The notes under the pieces were generated by a model. The model had not been told where the DNA came from. It searched no databases and saw only the letters and a list, made by a program, of their open reading frames with translations. Below are positions 16,808 through 25,719 of a DNA stretch of 64,000 bases, piece after piece. This stretch comes from Paenibacillus sp. DMB20 (GTDB lineage: Bacteria > Bacillota > Bacilli > Paenibacillales > Paenibacillaceae): NCBI RefSeq assembly GCF_000987955.1, contig NZ_LAZU01000006.1:1-64000 (forward strand), given 5' to 3'. The position numbers were made by a program, and so were the translations under genes. Positions within the stretch are counted from its first letter, which is position 1; the number at the start of each line of letters is the position of its first letter.

Positions 16808-17632
16808 ATGAAAAATAAACTGTCCCGAAATATCAGCATTTACCGGAAAGAAAAGAAGCTTACCCAGGAGTCGTTGGCCCAACTGCTCGGAGTAACCTAC
16901 CAGGCGGTATCCAAATGGGAAAATGCCCAAACCATGCCCGATATATCGATGCTGCCGGCTTTGTCCCAAGCGCTCGATGTCAGTATCGATAAGCTTTTGG
17001 GTTACGCCTCCCGGGATAAGAAAATTACGATTTACGAGGAGGAATACCGCGCGCCGGATTATTATTGGGGGATTGAACCGGCCGCAGCCTGTATGCGTAT
17101 TTTGGAGATTCTTCCGCCGACCCGTCCCCTGAAGCTGCTCGATATCGGGTGCGGGGAGGGAAAGGACGCTGTATTTTTTGCCCGAAACGGGTATGAAGTG
17201 ACCGCCATGGATGTATCGGACGCAGGTCTGGACAAGACCCAAAGACTTGCAGACCGGATCGGGGTTCATGTTCAGGTTGTGAAGGCGGATATTCTGGATT
17301 TTCGCTTGGATTCCTGCTTTGATATCCTTTATTCAAGCGGAGTGCTGCATTATATCAAACCGGAATACCGGGATGAAATCTTTGCGAACTACAAGCAATT
17401 TACGAATCCGGACGGCATTCATATGTTCAATGTATTTGTAAACAAGCCCTTTATCGCGCCGCCGCCCGAAAAGGAGCCGAACGCGTACCGGTGGATATCC
17501 GGCGAATTGCTTACGCACTATCATGACTGGTTCATCGAGGAGAGCTCTGAGGTGGTATTTGACTGCAATTCGTCCGGGGTTCCCCACAAGCATGCCATGG
17601 CTCGGATGGCCGCCCGTAAAATCGGGCTATGA
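16808..17632 (+). CDS. XRE-type DNA-binding domain fused to a SAM-dependent methyltransferase
   Basis: This 274-aa protein starts with an HTH_3 domain (about 1-65: LTQESLAQLLGVTYQAVSKWENAQTMPDI) and continues with a class I methyltransferase (about 90-270) having motif I LLDIGCGEGKDA near 116-127 and a TehB-like order. The methyl acceptor is unknown; TehB relatives detoxify tellurite and other oxyanions. The fusion suggests that ligand or SAM binding could tune DNA binding. The ATG 16808 has GGTGGAG just upstream; the longer frame to 16742 has none. A 9-base inverted repeat immediately precedes it. Confidence 0.85.
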   Translation: MKNKLSRNISIYRKEKKLTQESLAQLLGVTYQAVSKWENAQTMPDISMLPALSQALDVSIDKLLGYASRDKKITIYEEEYRAPDYYWGIEPAAACMRILEILPPTRPLKLLDIGCGEGKDAVFFARNGYEVTAMDVSDAGLDKTQRLADRIGVHVQVVKADILDFRLDSCFDILYSSGVLHYIKPEYRDEIFANYKQFTNPDGIHMFNVFVNKPFIAPPPEKEPNAYRWISGELLTHYHDWFIEESSEVVFDCNSSGVPHKHAMARMAARKIGL

Positions 17633-17714
17633 CTGCGGCTAAGGCGACGTTTCGGGATGCCCGCGAAACGGCTTGATCAATGCAAGCACTTCCATCTCGC
17701 GGGCATGCTCCGAA

Positions 17715-18617
17715 TCATTCCTTATCCAAATCATGCTCCATCAAGTCTTGCAGCCGGCGAAGGGCATCCTCGCCCTCGGGCATCGGGAAGAGAGGCCATA
17801 CATGCATCATGTCCTCGTACTCCCAGTATTCGGTCTCAACGCCCGCTTGGAGCAATTTGTCGCGCAGCAGACGGGCATCCGGCAGCAGGGAATCGTCCGT
17901 TCCGATGAGAATCACCGTATCCGGCAGGTCTTTCATCTCCCCAAACAGCGGACTGACGGCGGGATCGTCCATTGGCCGTTTTCCCGCATACATTCTGCCT
18001 ACCGACCCGAGTCCCGCAGGCTGCAAAAATACGTCCCGCCGGTCGATACCGAGCTCGGCAATCTGCGGGTTGTCCGTAGCGGCGTCGACCCATGGCGAGA
18101 GCAGAATCAGCCGTTTCGGCTTCAGTCCCGCCTTCTTGCATTCCTGCGCTATATTCAGCGCCAGCGCGCCGCCAGCCGAGTCGCCCATCAGATATACGGG
18201 GCCTGCCGCTTGAGATGCAGCAAATTCGTAAAAATCCCGCATCAACGCGGTAAGCTTTTCGGCATCTACGGCCGGCACGGTAGGGTAATTGGGCATGAAG
18301 ACCGTTATTCCCGTGTTCTCGCCCCATCGTCTCACAAAATCAAAGTGGGGCGGGAGAATTTCTTCGATGAAGGCTCCTCCGTGCAGATAAATGACCAGGC
18401 CTTTTTCCCGTTTCCCCTGCTTCACATAATAATTCATGCGTTCTCCGGAACCGTCTTCGAAAGAACGGGTCTCAAACCCTTCCTGCTTCTCGGGAAGCGC
18501 AGGATAGGGAGGCAGGGAATCGATATACCGCCGGATCGATTCGGCGTCCTCCCATTTATCGTTAAATCCCTCTGCGGTCAGCATGTTTTTTACTGCAATG
18601 CTTTCTTTGCTCGCCAT
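17715..18617 (-). CDS. Alpha/beta hydrolase of the HSL (hormone-sensitive lipase) type
   Basis: This 300-aa cytosolic esterase has the oxyanion-hole motif HGGAF (about 79-83), the nucleophile motif GDSAGG (about 145-150, Ser147), and an Asp and His toward the C-terminus (GTDDSLLPD and the EDMMHVWPLFP segment). It belongs to the acetyl-hydrolase/HSL family, and the natural ester is unknown. The ATG 18617 is preferred because AAGGGGAGG lies 10 bases upstream; a longer frame to 18707 lacks this. It converges with the XRE-methyltransferase gene across a short hairpin at 17648-17670. Confidence 0.88.
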   Translation of the reverse strand: MASKESIAVKNMLTAEGFNDKWEDAESIRRYIDSLPPYPALPEKQEGFETRSFEDGSGERMNYYVKQGKREKGLVIYLHGGAFIEEILPPHFDFVRRWGENTGITVFMPNYPTVPAVDAEKLTALMRDFYEFAASQAAGPVYLMGDSAGGALALNIAQECKKAGLKPKRLILLSPWVDAATDNPQIAELGIDRRDVFLQPAGLGSVGRMYAGKRPMDDPAVSPLFGEMKDLPDTVILIGTDDSLLPDARLLRDKLLQAGVETEYWEYEDMMHVWPLFPMPEGEDALRRLQDLMEHDLDKE

Positions 18618-18780
18618 ATGGTTATGTCCTCCCCTTGATACGCTGGATCGTGTAATATCGTAGTCGAGATCGAATATACCATTACGCTTTGTGTTCTGCT
18701 GGGGCATTTGTTACACTTTGAAAACAAAGAGTGGGTCTTTTTTAGCGCCCCGGGCATCGGGCAAGGAGGGATTATCGAGC

Positions 18781-19203
18781 ATGTACGAATTGAAGACCAA
18801 AGAGAACGACAATAGCGTAATAGAATTTATAGAGCAGGTTGAAAATCCGAAAAAACGGGAGGATGCCTTTCGGCTGCTGGATATTTTTACGGAGGCGACA
18901 GGGTTTCCGGCAAAAATGTGGGGACCGAGCATCATCGGGTTTGGATCCTATCATTACAAATATGAATCGGGGCATGAAGGGGATGCTCCGCTGGTCGGAT
19001 TTTCGCCGCGAAGTTCAAAAATCAGTTTGTATTTTGCAACGGGGGACCCCGAGCGCGAAGCGCTGCTTCAGAGCTTGGGCAAACATTCGGCGGGGAAGGC
19101 TTGCGTGTACATCAATAAACTTGGGGACATTCAAGTGGATGCGCTGAAAGCTTTAATTATTCAATCCGTGAAATTTCTTCAAAAAACTTATCCGAGCGCG
19201 TAA
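18781..19203 (+). CDS. DUF1801 family protein
   Basis: This 140-aa protein has the DUF1801 hallmarks: the KREDAFRLLDIFTEATGFPAKMWGPSIIGFGSYHYKY block near 23-60 and a closing helix (DALKALIIQSVKFL). The DUF1801 fold resembles frataxin, and B. subtilis YdhG has been studied as such, but this paralogue's role is unknown. AAGGAGGG precedes the ATG at 18781. It is divergent from the esterase and appears monocistronic. Confidence 0.82.
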   Translation: MYELKTKENDNSVIEFIEQVENPKKREDAFRLLDIFTEATGFPAKMWGPSIIGFGSYHYKYESGHEGDAPLVGFSPRSSKISLYFATGDPEREALLQSLGKHSAGKACVYINKLGDIQVDALKALIIQSVKFLQKTYPSA

Positions 19204-19299
19204 AGAATATACAAATGCTGTTTTCATGAACGAAAGACGGGGGACCGGAAAGAGGCATGGTTGTTTCTTTTTCCTGGCCCCCCGGCGGGCAGAAGAGAG

Positions 19300-19320
19300 A
19301 TGGTTAACCGGGTTAACCAT
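19300..19320. repeat. Perfect 21-base palindrome between convergent genes
   Basis: ATGGTTAACC (19300-19309) and GGTTAACCAT (19311-19320) flank one G. No T run follows in either direction, so it does not look like a terminator. A GC-rich hairpin (about 19239-19285) precedes it and could terminate the DUF1801 transcript. Confidence 0.55.
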
Positions 19321-19328
19321 GAATCAGG

Positions 19329-19769
19329 TTAAGGCTGCAAATTGCGGACCTGTTCCAGCGTATCTTGCAGCTGCTGAAGCGTTTGGGATATCTCCGTATT
19401 TTTAAAATCCGTAACGCCCTCTTTGATCTGTGCCAGATAATCATTGATTTGAAGACTCAGCGTATCGGTGTAGCCCGTGAGCTTTTCATGTATATCCCGG
19501 GCAAAGGCTGGAGCCTCAAGCTGGTTGAATTCCGAAATCCTCTGCTTCATATTTTCCAAATGCTCCGTCAGCTTCTCCTTCGCGCCGCTGTTATTCGCGG
19601 CCTCTTGAGCGAGTTCGGGGATCCGGTTGGCGAACGTTACCGTCTCGTTAATAAAGGCGGTTGCCTCGTCGGTATAATCGAGCGACTGGTTTACGTCCTC
19701 CACAAGGGAGCAGCCGGACAGAATCAATAGCACAAAAGCCATAGCGAGCCGGTAAAGTTTTCGTTTCAT
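19329..19769 (-). CDS. DUF6376-like lipoprotein
   Basis: This 146-aa protein has a lipoprotein signal peptide with lipobox LILSGC (Cys20), so it is anchored to the outer face of the membrane. The rest is a long helical region (VEDVNQSLDYTDEATAFINE..., repeated DTL/QL heptads) characteristic of the DUF6376 family of Bacillales. Function is unknown. It has a GGAGGT ribosome site, and it is 115 bases downstream of the NTR-like gene on the same strand. Confidence 0.78.
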   Translation of the reverse strand: MKRKLYRLAMAFVLLILSGCSLVEDVNQSLDYTDEATAFINETVTFANRIPELAQEAANNSGAKEKLTEHLENMKQRISEFNQLEAPAFARDIHEKLTGYTDTLSLQINDYLAQIKEGVTDFKNTEISQTLQQLQDTLEQVRNLQP

Positions 19770-19884
19770 GGTCTACCTCCTGTATTCCTCAGATTTGCGC
19801 CACTTGGAGTTTATGAAAATAGGCCTGCCCAGGGTTCCGTTTTTATTACCCTATTGCCGGGTTTGTTGAAAATGACATAACGGA

Positions 19885-20397
19885 TCATGAGGATGAGAGG
19901 CGTCGGAAAAGGCAGGTGCGGGTAAGGTCGGCCGCGCGGATTACGGTGTCGACGATATGGTCCAACGGGAAAGGCAAGCGTTCAATCATCGGTACTTTCC
20001 CGGGCATGCCTGCAGGAATGCCGGGGCCGAGCGCGTTCATATCGAAATTCGCAGAGGGAGCGGTATTTCCGCAAAGACGGGGGCTAAGCTTGCCGTCTTG
20101 TTTGCTTGCAAAAACAATGTATTCTACGCCGGGCTCGAAATGCGTCCACATATTGGAGTAAAGCTTGACGATGGTCTTCGCGGATTCTCCTTTCCACCAA
20201 GTGGAGACTTGAAAGGTCAGCTGTTCGGAATTTTCCGAAATGAACGTTCCCTTGAAGGTTAGGGCGGAGGAGGCCATCTCCTCTGCCGGAGGGGTGGAAC
20301 GAGCGCATTTTAACGCCGAAGCTTCGGGAAGATGAAGATGGAGCAGCATACTGGCCGTTAACATAAGAGCAGCGAGAAACCGTACCCCTTTTTTCAT
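19885..20397 (-). CDS. Secreted TIMP/NTR-like protein
   Basis: This 170-aa protein has a signal peptide (MKKGVRFLAALMLTASMLL...) cleaved near SALKC. The mature part begins with a Cys and has the pattern of netrin/TIMP-like domains: FKGTFIS near 48-54, an EQLTFQVSTWWKG strand pair, EPGVEYIVFAS near 89-99 and LSPRLCGNT near 104-112. Bacterial NTR-like proteins are poorly studied, and a protease-inhibitor role should not be assumed. It is the first of two minus-strand genes encoding exported proteins. Confidence 0.65.
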   Translation of the reverse strand: MKKGVRFLAALMLTASMLLHLHLPEASALKCARSTPPAEEMASSALTFKGTFISENSEQLTFQVSTWWKGESAKTIVKLYSNMWTHFEPGVEYIVFASKQDGKLSPRLCGNTAPSANFDMNALGPGIPAGMPGKVPMIERLPFPLDHIVDTVIRAADLTRTCLFRRLSSS

Positions 20398-20474
20398 GGA
20401 AAATCACCCCTTTGTACGTTCTTTATCCTTCAGACGAACCTTCCGGTTGCAAGGTTGCAAGAGGGCTGATCCCA

Positions 20475-20520
20475 AAAAACGCAGGCCCGATCCTTGAAAA
20501 GAGGTTAGGCCTGCGTTTTT
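20475..20520. terminator. Terminator after the diguanylate cyclase gene
   Basis: AACGCAGGCC pairs perfectly with GGCCTGCGTT (20508-20517), with A and T runs on either side. It starts immediately after the GGDEF gene's stop codon (minus strand). Confidence 0.88.
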
Positions 20521-21634
20521 ATACAGCTGAAGGTTGAAGCTCCGTAACCGTCCGGTTCTTGCCGCCTCGCTTGGCGGCGTATAGCATGGAGTCGGCTTCG
20601 GAGAAAAGGGCCGTCCGCCCGGCTCCGCTTCGGTAGGAAGCGAGACCGACACTGACGGTGACGCATTTGCCGTTCATTTCATGATGGCTCAGGGCTTCAA
20701 TTTGGGTCCGGATGACTTCGATGTTGCCGAGCGACTGCTCCGGCAGCTTGTCCGTAAAAATGATGGCAAACTCCTCGCCGCCGTACCTTGCGGCAATATC
20801 GTCGGAGGTCGAAAGCGACTGCTTGATAATCTGGGCGACGCGCTGGAGAATCACATCCCCTACGGCATGTCCGAACGTATCGTTCACCTTTTTGAAATTA
20901 TCGATGTCGATGATGGCGAGCTGAAGCGGAAGGCCGTGCTGATCGCTTTGGGCGACCAGGTTGTCCAAATATTCGTGAAACGTCTTGTGGTTGTACAGAT
21001 CGGTCAGGGCGTCGAATTTCGTCTGCCGGTCCATAATAACCGTGCGAATCAGCAAATCCTGTTCCGATTGAATAGCCTTGCTTAAATGCCGGCTAACTTC
21101 TTTTCCCCGTCTCAAAAGCCCGCACAGAATGATAAAGGCTCCGAGCATGATGACGGCGAACGCAGCCAAATCGTAGACGGCGCCGAATTGAAGCGGCCTG
21201 GGATGGATCGCATAAAAGGCAGCCAGCGCAACGATATTCGCAGACAGCGCAAAAATCAATTTCCGCTGTTGATCGTAAAACAGGGATATCATCATGGGAA
21301 GAAGGAGCGAGTATTTGATCCCGTCAACCGTCGGGTCTGCGGCAATCAGAACGGCTGAAAGGGCGGTTCCGGCCAAAATGATGAGATATGCGCCGACCCT
21401 TTTCAACCGTGGGATCATAAATTCGCAGCTTCCCATAATGGCCAATTGGAGGATGGAGGGGAGTCCGAGTTTATTAACGAGGACCCCGGGAAGGTCGGAC
21501 AACTGATAGCTGCTCGTCATGAGCAAGGCGGCAACCTCGGCAATGAGCACGGCAAGAACGATAATCCAATAGAAATTCAGGATTAAGCGGTTCCACGAGT
21601 TGTCAAAGTCATTCGTTCCTTGCATCCGGTTCAT
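20519..21634 (-). CDS. Membrane-bound diguanylate cyclase (GGDEF)
   Basis: This 371-aa protein has about six membrane spans in the first 175 residues, resembling a MASE-type or 7TM-like sensor, a short coiled linker, and a GGDEF domain (about 207-367). The active-site motif is RYGGEEF (GGEEF 285-289), so it should make c-di-GMP from GTP. The usual inhibitory RxxD four residues upstream is TSDD, so product inhibition at the I-site is probably absent. It follows glnP on the same strand with a 127-base gap and probably has its own promoter. AAAGGTGG precedes the ATG. Confidence 0.9.
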   Translation of the reverse strand: MNRMQGTNDFDNSWNRLILNFYWIIVLAVLIAEVAALLMTSSYQLSDLPGVLVNKLGLPSILQLAIMGSCEFMIPRLKRVGAYLIILAGTALSAVLIAADPTVDGIKYSLLLPMMISLFYDQQRKLIFALSANIVALAAFYAIHPRPLQFGAVYDLAAFAVIMLGAFIILCGLLRRGKEVSRHLSKAIQSEQDLLIRTVIMDRQTKFDALTDLYNHKTFHEYLDNLVAQSDQHGLPLQLAIIDIDNFKKVNDTFGHAVGDVILQRVAQIIKQSLSTSDDIAARYGGEEFAIIFTDKLPEQSLGNIEVIRTQIEALSHHEMNGKCVTVSVGLASYRSGAGRTALFSEADSMLYAAKRGGKNRTVTELQPSAV

Positions 21635-21761
21635 TGCGATTTCACCACCTTTGCGGGAAGAATACCAAACTCAAATAGATTGTAAAAAATTTACATATAT
21701 GACTGTGTTATCTTCATTGTAATATAGGGAATCAGAATAATCTATATTTTTGGCAGCGGCT

Positions 21762-22412
21762 TTAGAATTGTCTGGCTTCCAGCCTTCTGGCTACGATGGA
21801 GAGCGAATAATTGACCGTAAAATAAAGGAATGACGCCAGTATTAAAGCGGGGATCACATAGTCGAAACGGGAGCCCCCCAAAATCTGGACATGATGCATA
21901 AGCTCGGGCAGCGAAATGCTGACCGCAAGGGAAGTGTCCTTCAGCAGAGAAATAAACTGGCTGACCATAGGCGGCGACATGCGTCTAAGCGCCAGAGGCA
22001 GAATGACATGGCGAAGGGTCTGAACGTAACTGAGTCCGGACGAACGGGCCGCTTCAATTTGTCCTTTGTCAACCGAAACGAGGCCGCTGCGGACGATTTC
22101 GGCGATCATGGTTCCTTCAAACAGGCTGAGCCCGAACACAGCTGCCCAGAAAACCGATATATTCAGACCGGTCTGCGGCAGAACCATCCCGATAAAGAAG
22201 ATGATGAACAGCAGAGGGAGATTGCGGACGGTATCCACGACGAAGGCGGTAAGCCTGCCGATAAACGGTAACCGCGTATAACGAAGCGTACCCAATATCA
22301 ACCCCAAAATAAAGCTGAAAAATATGGATAAACCGGCCACCTGAAGCGTGATCATAAAGCCTTCCAAAAGATAACGAACATTGGGCCAGGAATAAGCCCC
22401 GATAAAATCCAT
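21762..22412 (-). CDS. glnP: Glutamine/polar amino acid ABC transporter permease
   Basis: This 216-aa inner-membrane permease of the His/Glu/Gln/Arg family has about five spans and the EAA loop (EAARSSGLSYVQTLRHVILPLALRRM) that docks the ATPase. It is the last of four genes in the order ATPase, binder, permease, permease, the order of B. subtilis glnQHMP. AAAGGAGG precedes the ATG. The exact amino acid is inferred from gene order only. Confidence 0.88.
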   Translation of the reverse strand: MDFIGAYSWPNVRYLLEGFMITLQVAGLSIFFSFILGLILGTLRYTRLPFIGRLTAFVVDTVRNLPLLFIIFFIGMVLPQTGLNISVFWAAVFGLSLFEGTMIAEIVRSGLVSVDKGQIEAARSSGLSYVQTLRHVILPLALRRMSPPMVSQFISLLKDTSLAVSISLPELMHHVQILGGSRFDYVIPALILASFLYFTVNYSLSIVARRLEARQF

Positions 22413-22499
22413 CCGCTTTCGCCTCCTTTATTAGTGTAAGCCGGATCCCCAGCCCGTAAGAATACCGTTTGACCGGATATGGCGTTAGGCATTGAAAGT

Positions 22500-23162
22500 C
22501 TAGGAGCTTTTTGCCAGACGGCGCTCCATATAGTGGACGGCAAAACTAAGCGGCACGGTGAGAAGGAGATAAAACAGGGCAACGATCGTGTAAACCGTAA
22601 AGGGCAGGAACGTATCCGCACTGATCAAATCCGCATGATACATTAAATCAAGGCCGGCCACGACCGTCAAAATGGAAGTATTCTTAATCAGGTTTATCAG
22701 CTGATTGCCTATGGCGGGAAGCACGATCTTAACGGCCTGCGGCAGAACGATGTGGCGCATGGTCTGAAGATAGGATAGTCCCGACGAGCGAGCTGCCTCG
22801 GAATGGCCGGATGGGACCGCCTGAATGCCCGCCCGTATGGCTTCGGCGATAAATGACGAGGTGTACACGATGAGGCCCAGGGTGCCGGAAGTGAACCCGT
22901 CCATCGGAACGCCGAGCGAGGGAAGGCCGAGAAAGAAAAAGAAGACGACCACCAAAAGCGGAATGTTTCGGATAAATTCCACATAAGCGGTTCCGGCGGC
23001 GTTCAGCAGGCGAACGGGCGCGATCCTCATGATGGCGATGACCGTACCGAGCACCAGGCTGCCGACCAGCGACATGATGCTGATCCATATCGTATTGCCG
23101 AAACCCTCGATGAACCGGTCCCAATGGTTGAACAAAATGCTGAAATCCCAATATCGGCTCAA
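22500..23162 (-). CDS. glnM: Glutamine/polar amino acid ABC transporter permease
   Basis: This 220-aa permease pairs with the next gene's product to form the channel. It has five spans and an EAA motif (EAARSSGLSYLQTMRHIVLPQAVKI). The start is a TTG at 23162 (TTG AGC CGA TAT TGG), decided by AAAGGAGG 8 bases upstream. It lies 166 bases after the binder gene, in a gap that holds a GC-rich hairpin (around 23236-23285) that may lower distal expression. Confidence 0.88.
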   Translation of the reverse strand: MSRYWDFSILFNHWDRFIEGFGNTIWISIMSLVGSLVLGTVIAIMRIAPVRLLNAAGTAYVEFIRNIPLLVVVFFFFLGLPSLGVPMDGFTSGTLGLIVYTSSFIAEAIRAGIQAVPSGHSEAARSSGLSYLQTMRHIVLPQAVKIVLPAIGNQLINLIKNTSILTVVAGLDLMYHADLISADTFLPFTVYTIVALFYLLLTVPLSFAVHYMERRLAKSS

Positions 23163-23328
23163 GACGAAAACCTCCTTTCGCTAAATCCGACGCGGGGCGG
23201 TCGGCAAAGATTCCCTTCCGCATTGTCCCATGCTTATGAAGGCTTGAAGCCGTCAAGGACGGTTTGCTTCAAGCCTTCGGGATTTTTGCTCCCGGATGCC
23301 CCGGAAAAGACTTTGCGGCAGAATAGGG

Positions 23329-24138
23329 TTATTCCGGCTTCACGCCCATCCAAAACTCATACAGCCTGTCATATTCGCCGCTGTCTTTCAGCTCCTTCAG
23401 CAGCTCGTTCACCGTATTTGCGAACTCCGTGTCACCCTTTCGAATCGCCATGCCGTACGGTTCATCGGTAAAGTTGCCGCCGACCAGAACAAAGTTCGGG
23501 TCCTGCTTCTGCATGCCGAGCAGAATGGCATTGTCGGTCGTCAGCGCATCGCCTTGACCGGCCTTCAAAGCGGTAAAGGCGTCCTGGTAATTTTCAAACT
23601 CCAGGACGATGGCGTCCGGCGCCTTTTCGCGGATATTTTTGGCTGAGGTCGAGCCTTTCACGGCCAATACTTTGGAATCCTTCGTCAAGCTTTCCAGGCC
23701 TTGAATCGGACTCCCCTTCTTTACGAGCAGCGATTGGCCCGCATTAAAATATACATCGCTGAAATCCACCTGTTTTTTACGCTCTTCATTGATTGTCATG
23801 GTGGCGATGATCAGGTCGATGTCTCCGTTCTGAAGCAGAGGGATACGGGTTTTGGACGTTACCTCCTTCAGTTCCACCTTCGTTTCGTCCCCGAGTATCT
23901 TTTTGGCGAGCGCTTTGGCGATATCGATGTCAAATCCTTCCACTTCCCCTGTGGCGGGGTTTTGAAGTCCGAACAGCTTGGTGTCATATTTGACGCCGGC
24001 AATCAATTTGCCCCTTTTCTTGATCGCCTCCAGCGTATCGGGCTTAGACTCGCCGCATCCCGCAGCAGTCAGTGCGATAAGCAGGAGCGACAGAATGCCC
24101 GCCGTCCAGCGAAGCGCGTGCCTTTTGCGTGAACCCAT
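23329..24138 (-). CDS. glnH: Glutamine-type amino acid-binding lipoprotein
   Basis: This 269-aa family 3 solute-binding protein has a lipobox LTAAGC (Cys28), so it is tethered outside the membrane. Family motifs are IKKRGKLIAGVKYD, GFDIDIAKALAKKILGD and DLIIATMTINEERKKQVDFSDVYF. Ligand-binding Arg and Asp residues of polar amino acid binders are in the expected places, but glutamine versus glutamate/aspartate cannot be decided. It is the second gene of the operon, 27 bases after the ATPase gene. Confidence 0.9.
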   Translation of the reverse strand: MGSRKRHALRWTAGILSLLLIALTAAGCGESKPDTLEAIKKRGKLIAGVKYDTKLFGLQNPATGEVEGFDIDIAKALAKKILGDETKVELKEVTSKTRIPLLQNGDIDLIIATMTINEERKKQVDFSDVYFNAGQSLLVKKGSPIQGLESLTKDSKVLAVKGSTSAKNIREKAPDAIVLEFENYQDAFTALKAGQGDALTTDNAILLGMQKQDPNFVLVGGNFTDEPYGMAIRKGDTEFANTVNELLKELKDSGEYDRLYEFWMGVKPE

Positions 24139-24165
24139 GTTACATGTCCCCTTTCCGGTTATGGT

Positions 24166-24894
24166 CTAGTGATGAATCAGACGGCTGAGAAATGTTTTGA
24201 CTCTTTCCTCTCCGGGATTGTCGAAGAAAGAGTCGGAGGCCGTGTCCTCCACGATCCTGCCCTCATCCATGAAAATGACCCGGTCGGCGACTTCGCGGGC
24301 GAAGCCCATCTCATGGGTAACGATGACCATGGTCATCCCTTGATGGGCGAGCGAACGCATCACATCGAGCACCTCGCCGATCATTTCGGGATCTAGAGCC
24401 GAGGTCGGTTCGTCGAACAGCATGATTTTGGGATTCATGGCAAGCCCCCGGGCAATGGCTACCCGCTGCTGCTGGCCCCCCGACAGCTGTGCCGGATAGC
24501 TGTCCGCTTTATCGGCGATGCCGACCCTTTTCAAGTACGACATGGCCGTTTCCGCGGCTTTTTCTTTGGTCATTCCGAGGACTTTTATCGGTGCCAGCAC
24601 GATGTTATCGATGACCTTTTTATGCGGGTAGAGGTTAAAGTGTTGGAAAACCATGCCGATTTCCCGGCGGAACCGGTTGATGTCGATCTTCTTGTCGTGC
24701 ACGGGGACGCCGTTAACGATAAGGCTTCCTTCCGAAATGGGCTCCAGACGGTTAATGCAGCGCAGCAGGGTGCTCTTTCCGGAGCCTGACGGCCCGATGA
24801 TGACCACGACTTCGCCCTGACGGATCGTCAGGTTAATGTCTTTCAGGACATGAAATTTGCCGAAGTATTTTTGAACGCCGACGAATTCGATCAA
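24166..24894 (-). CDS. glnQ: Amino acid ABC transporter ATP-binding protein
   Basis: This 242-aa ATPase powers uptake by the adjacent permeases. It has Walker [10 protein letters not shown] (about 34-42), the Q-loop [14 protein letters not shown], signature [15 protein letters not shown] (near 135-149), Walker [16 protein letters not shown] and an H-loop VTHEM. The start is TTG 24894, placed by GGGAGGGGA 7 bases upstream. It is first in the four-gene minus-strand operon. Confidence 0.93.
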   Translation of the reverse strand: MIEFVGVQKYFGKFHVLKDINLTIRQGEVVVIIGPSGSGKSTLLRCINRLEPISEGSLIVNGVPVHDKKIDINRFRREIGMVFQHFNLYPHKKVIDNIVLAPIKVLGMTKEKAAETAMSYLKRVGIADKADSYPAQLSGGQQQRVAIARGLAMNPKIMLFDEPTSALDPEMIGEVLDVMRSLAHQGMTMVIVTHEMGFAREVADRVIFMDEGRIVEDTASDSFFDNPGEERVKTFLSRLIHH

Positions 24895-25121
24895 GAATAA
24901 ATCCCCTCCCTTACGGCAAACGCCGGTTTAATGGCCTCCGGCCTATCAAAATGGGTGCCAGGCCCTTTTACACTGGTATGGTTTAACGAGCTTGTTCCAT
25001 AACCATTGCCGTGAAAAATAAGCTTTCCAAAGCAAAAAAGTATAAATTTCCATATTCCGTCTATTTTCCGGCCGATTGGGTAAAACTATTAAAAAATGAT
25101 AGGGGCAAAGGAGAGTTGGTT

Positions 25122-25580
25122 ATGGAGCAATCGGTTCGAAGGACGCGTTGGGGAGGTTTTATTCTCGGTCTTGGCATTATGGGCTCGCTGGACGGGATTA
25201 TTTTTCATCAGATTTTGCAGTGGCACAGCGTGTATATGGAGACCGACCGGCACGGCAAGCTGCTGAGCGACGGTTTATTTCATATTGCAGCCACGCTGCT
25301 CATGATTTGGGGAGCGCTTCTGTTGTGGCAAGCGGACAAGCCCCGGAAGCCTTACGGAATGCCGTTTCTTTTAGGATGGATTTTCATAGGCGGGGGCGTT
25401 TTCAACTTTACGGAAGGACTGATCAATCACCAGATTTTGCAGGTGCATCATGTGAAGCCGGGCGATCCGAACGAGTTGGCATATGATTTGGCCTTTCTGG
25501 CTTCGGGGCTGATTATGGCCGGAATCGGACTATGGCTTCGCCGCCCGAATAACGCATCGGCGCAAAGCCTGAAAGCCTAG
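25122..25580 (+). CDS. DUF2243 family membrane protein
   Basis: This 152-aa protein has four predicted spans and the DUF2243 features: SLDGIIFHQILQWHSVY near 22-38, FNFTEGLINHQILQVHHV near 93-110, in which paired His residues could bind metal or heme. Function is unknown; DUF2243 genes often sit near copper or respiratory genes, not the case here. ATG 25122 is chosen because AAAGGAG precedes it; the longer frame to 25011 starts in AT-rich sequence without a ribosome site. Confidence 0.82.
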   Translation: MEQSVRRTRWGGFILGLGIMGSLDGIIFHQILQWHSVYMETDRHGKLLSDGLFHIAATLLMIWGALLLWQADKPRKPYGMPFLLGWIFIGGGVFNFTEGLINHQILQVHHVKPGDPNELAYDLAFLASGLIMAGIGLWLRRPNNASAQSLKA

Positions 25581-25719
25581 CGGGGGGAAATCTCAGGGTT
25601 TCCGATTTGTCCCTGCATCCGCTGAAGCCTGTTTCTTTAGGAAATCTTTATCTTTTTCACAATTATTTTTAAATAATTTGCCTTAACCTAGCTTTACCAA
25701 GGTTAGGGAGATGTTGAAG

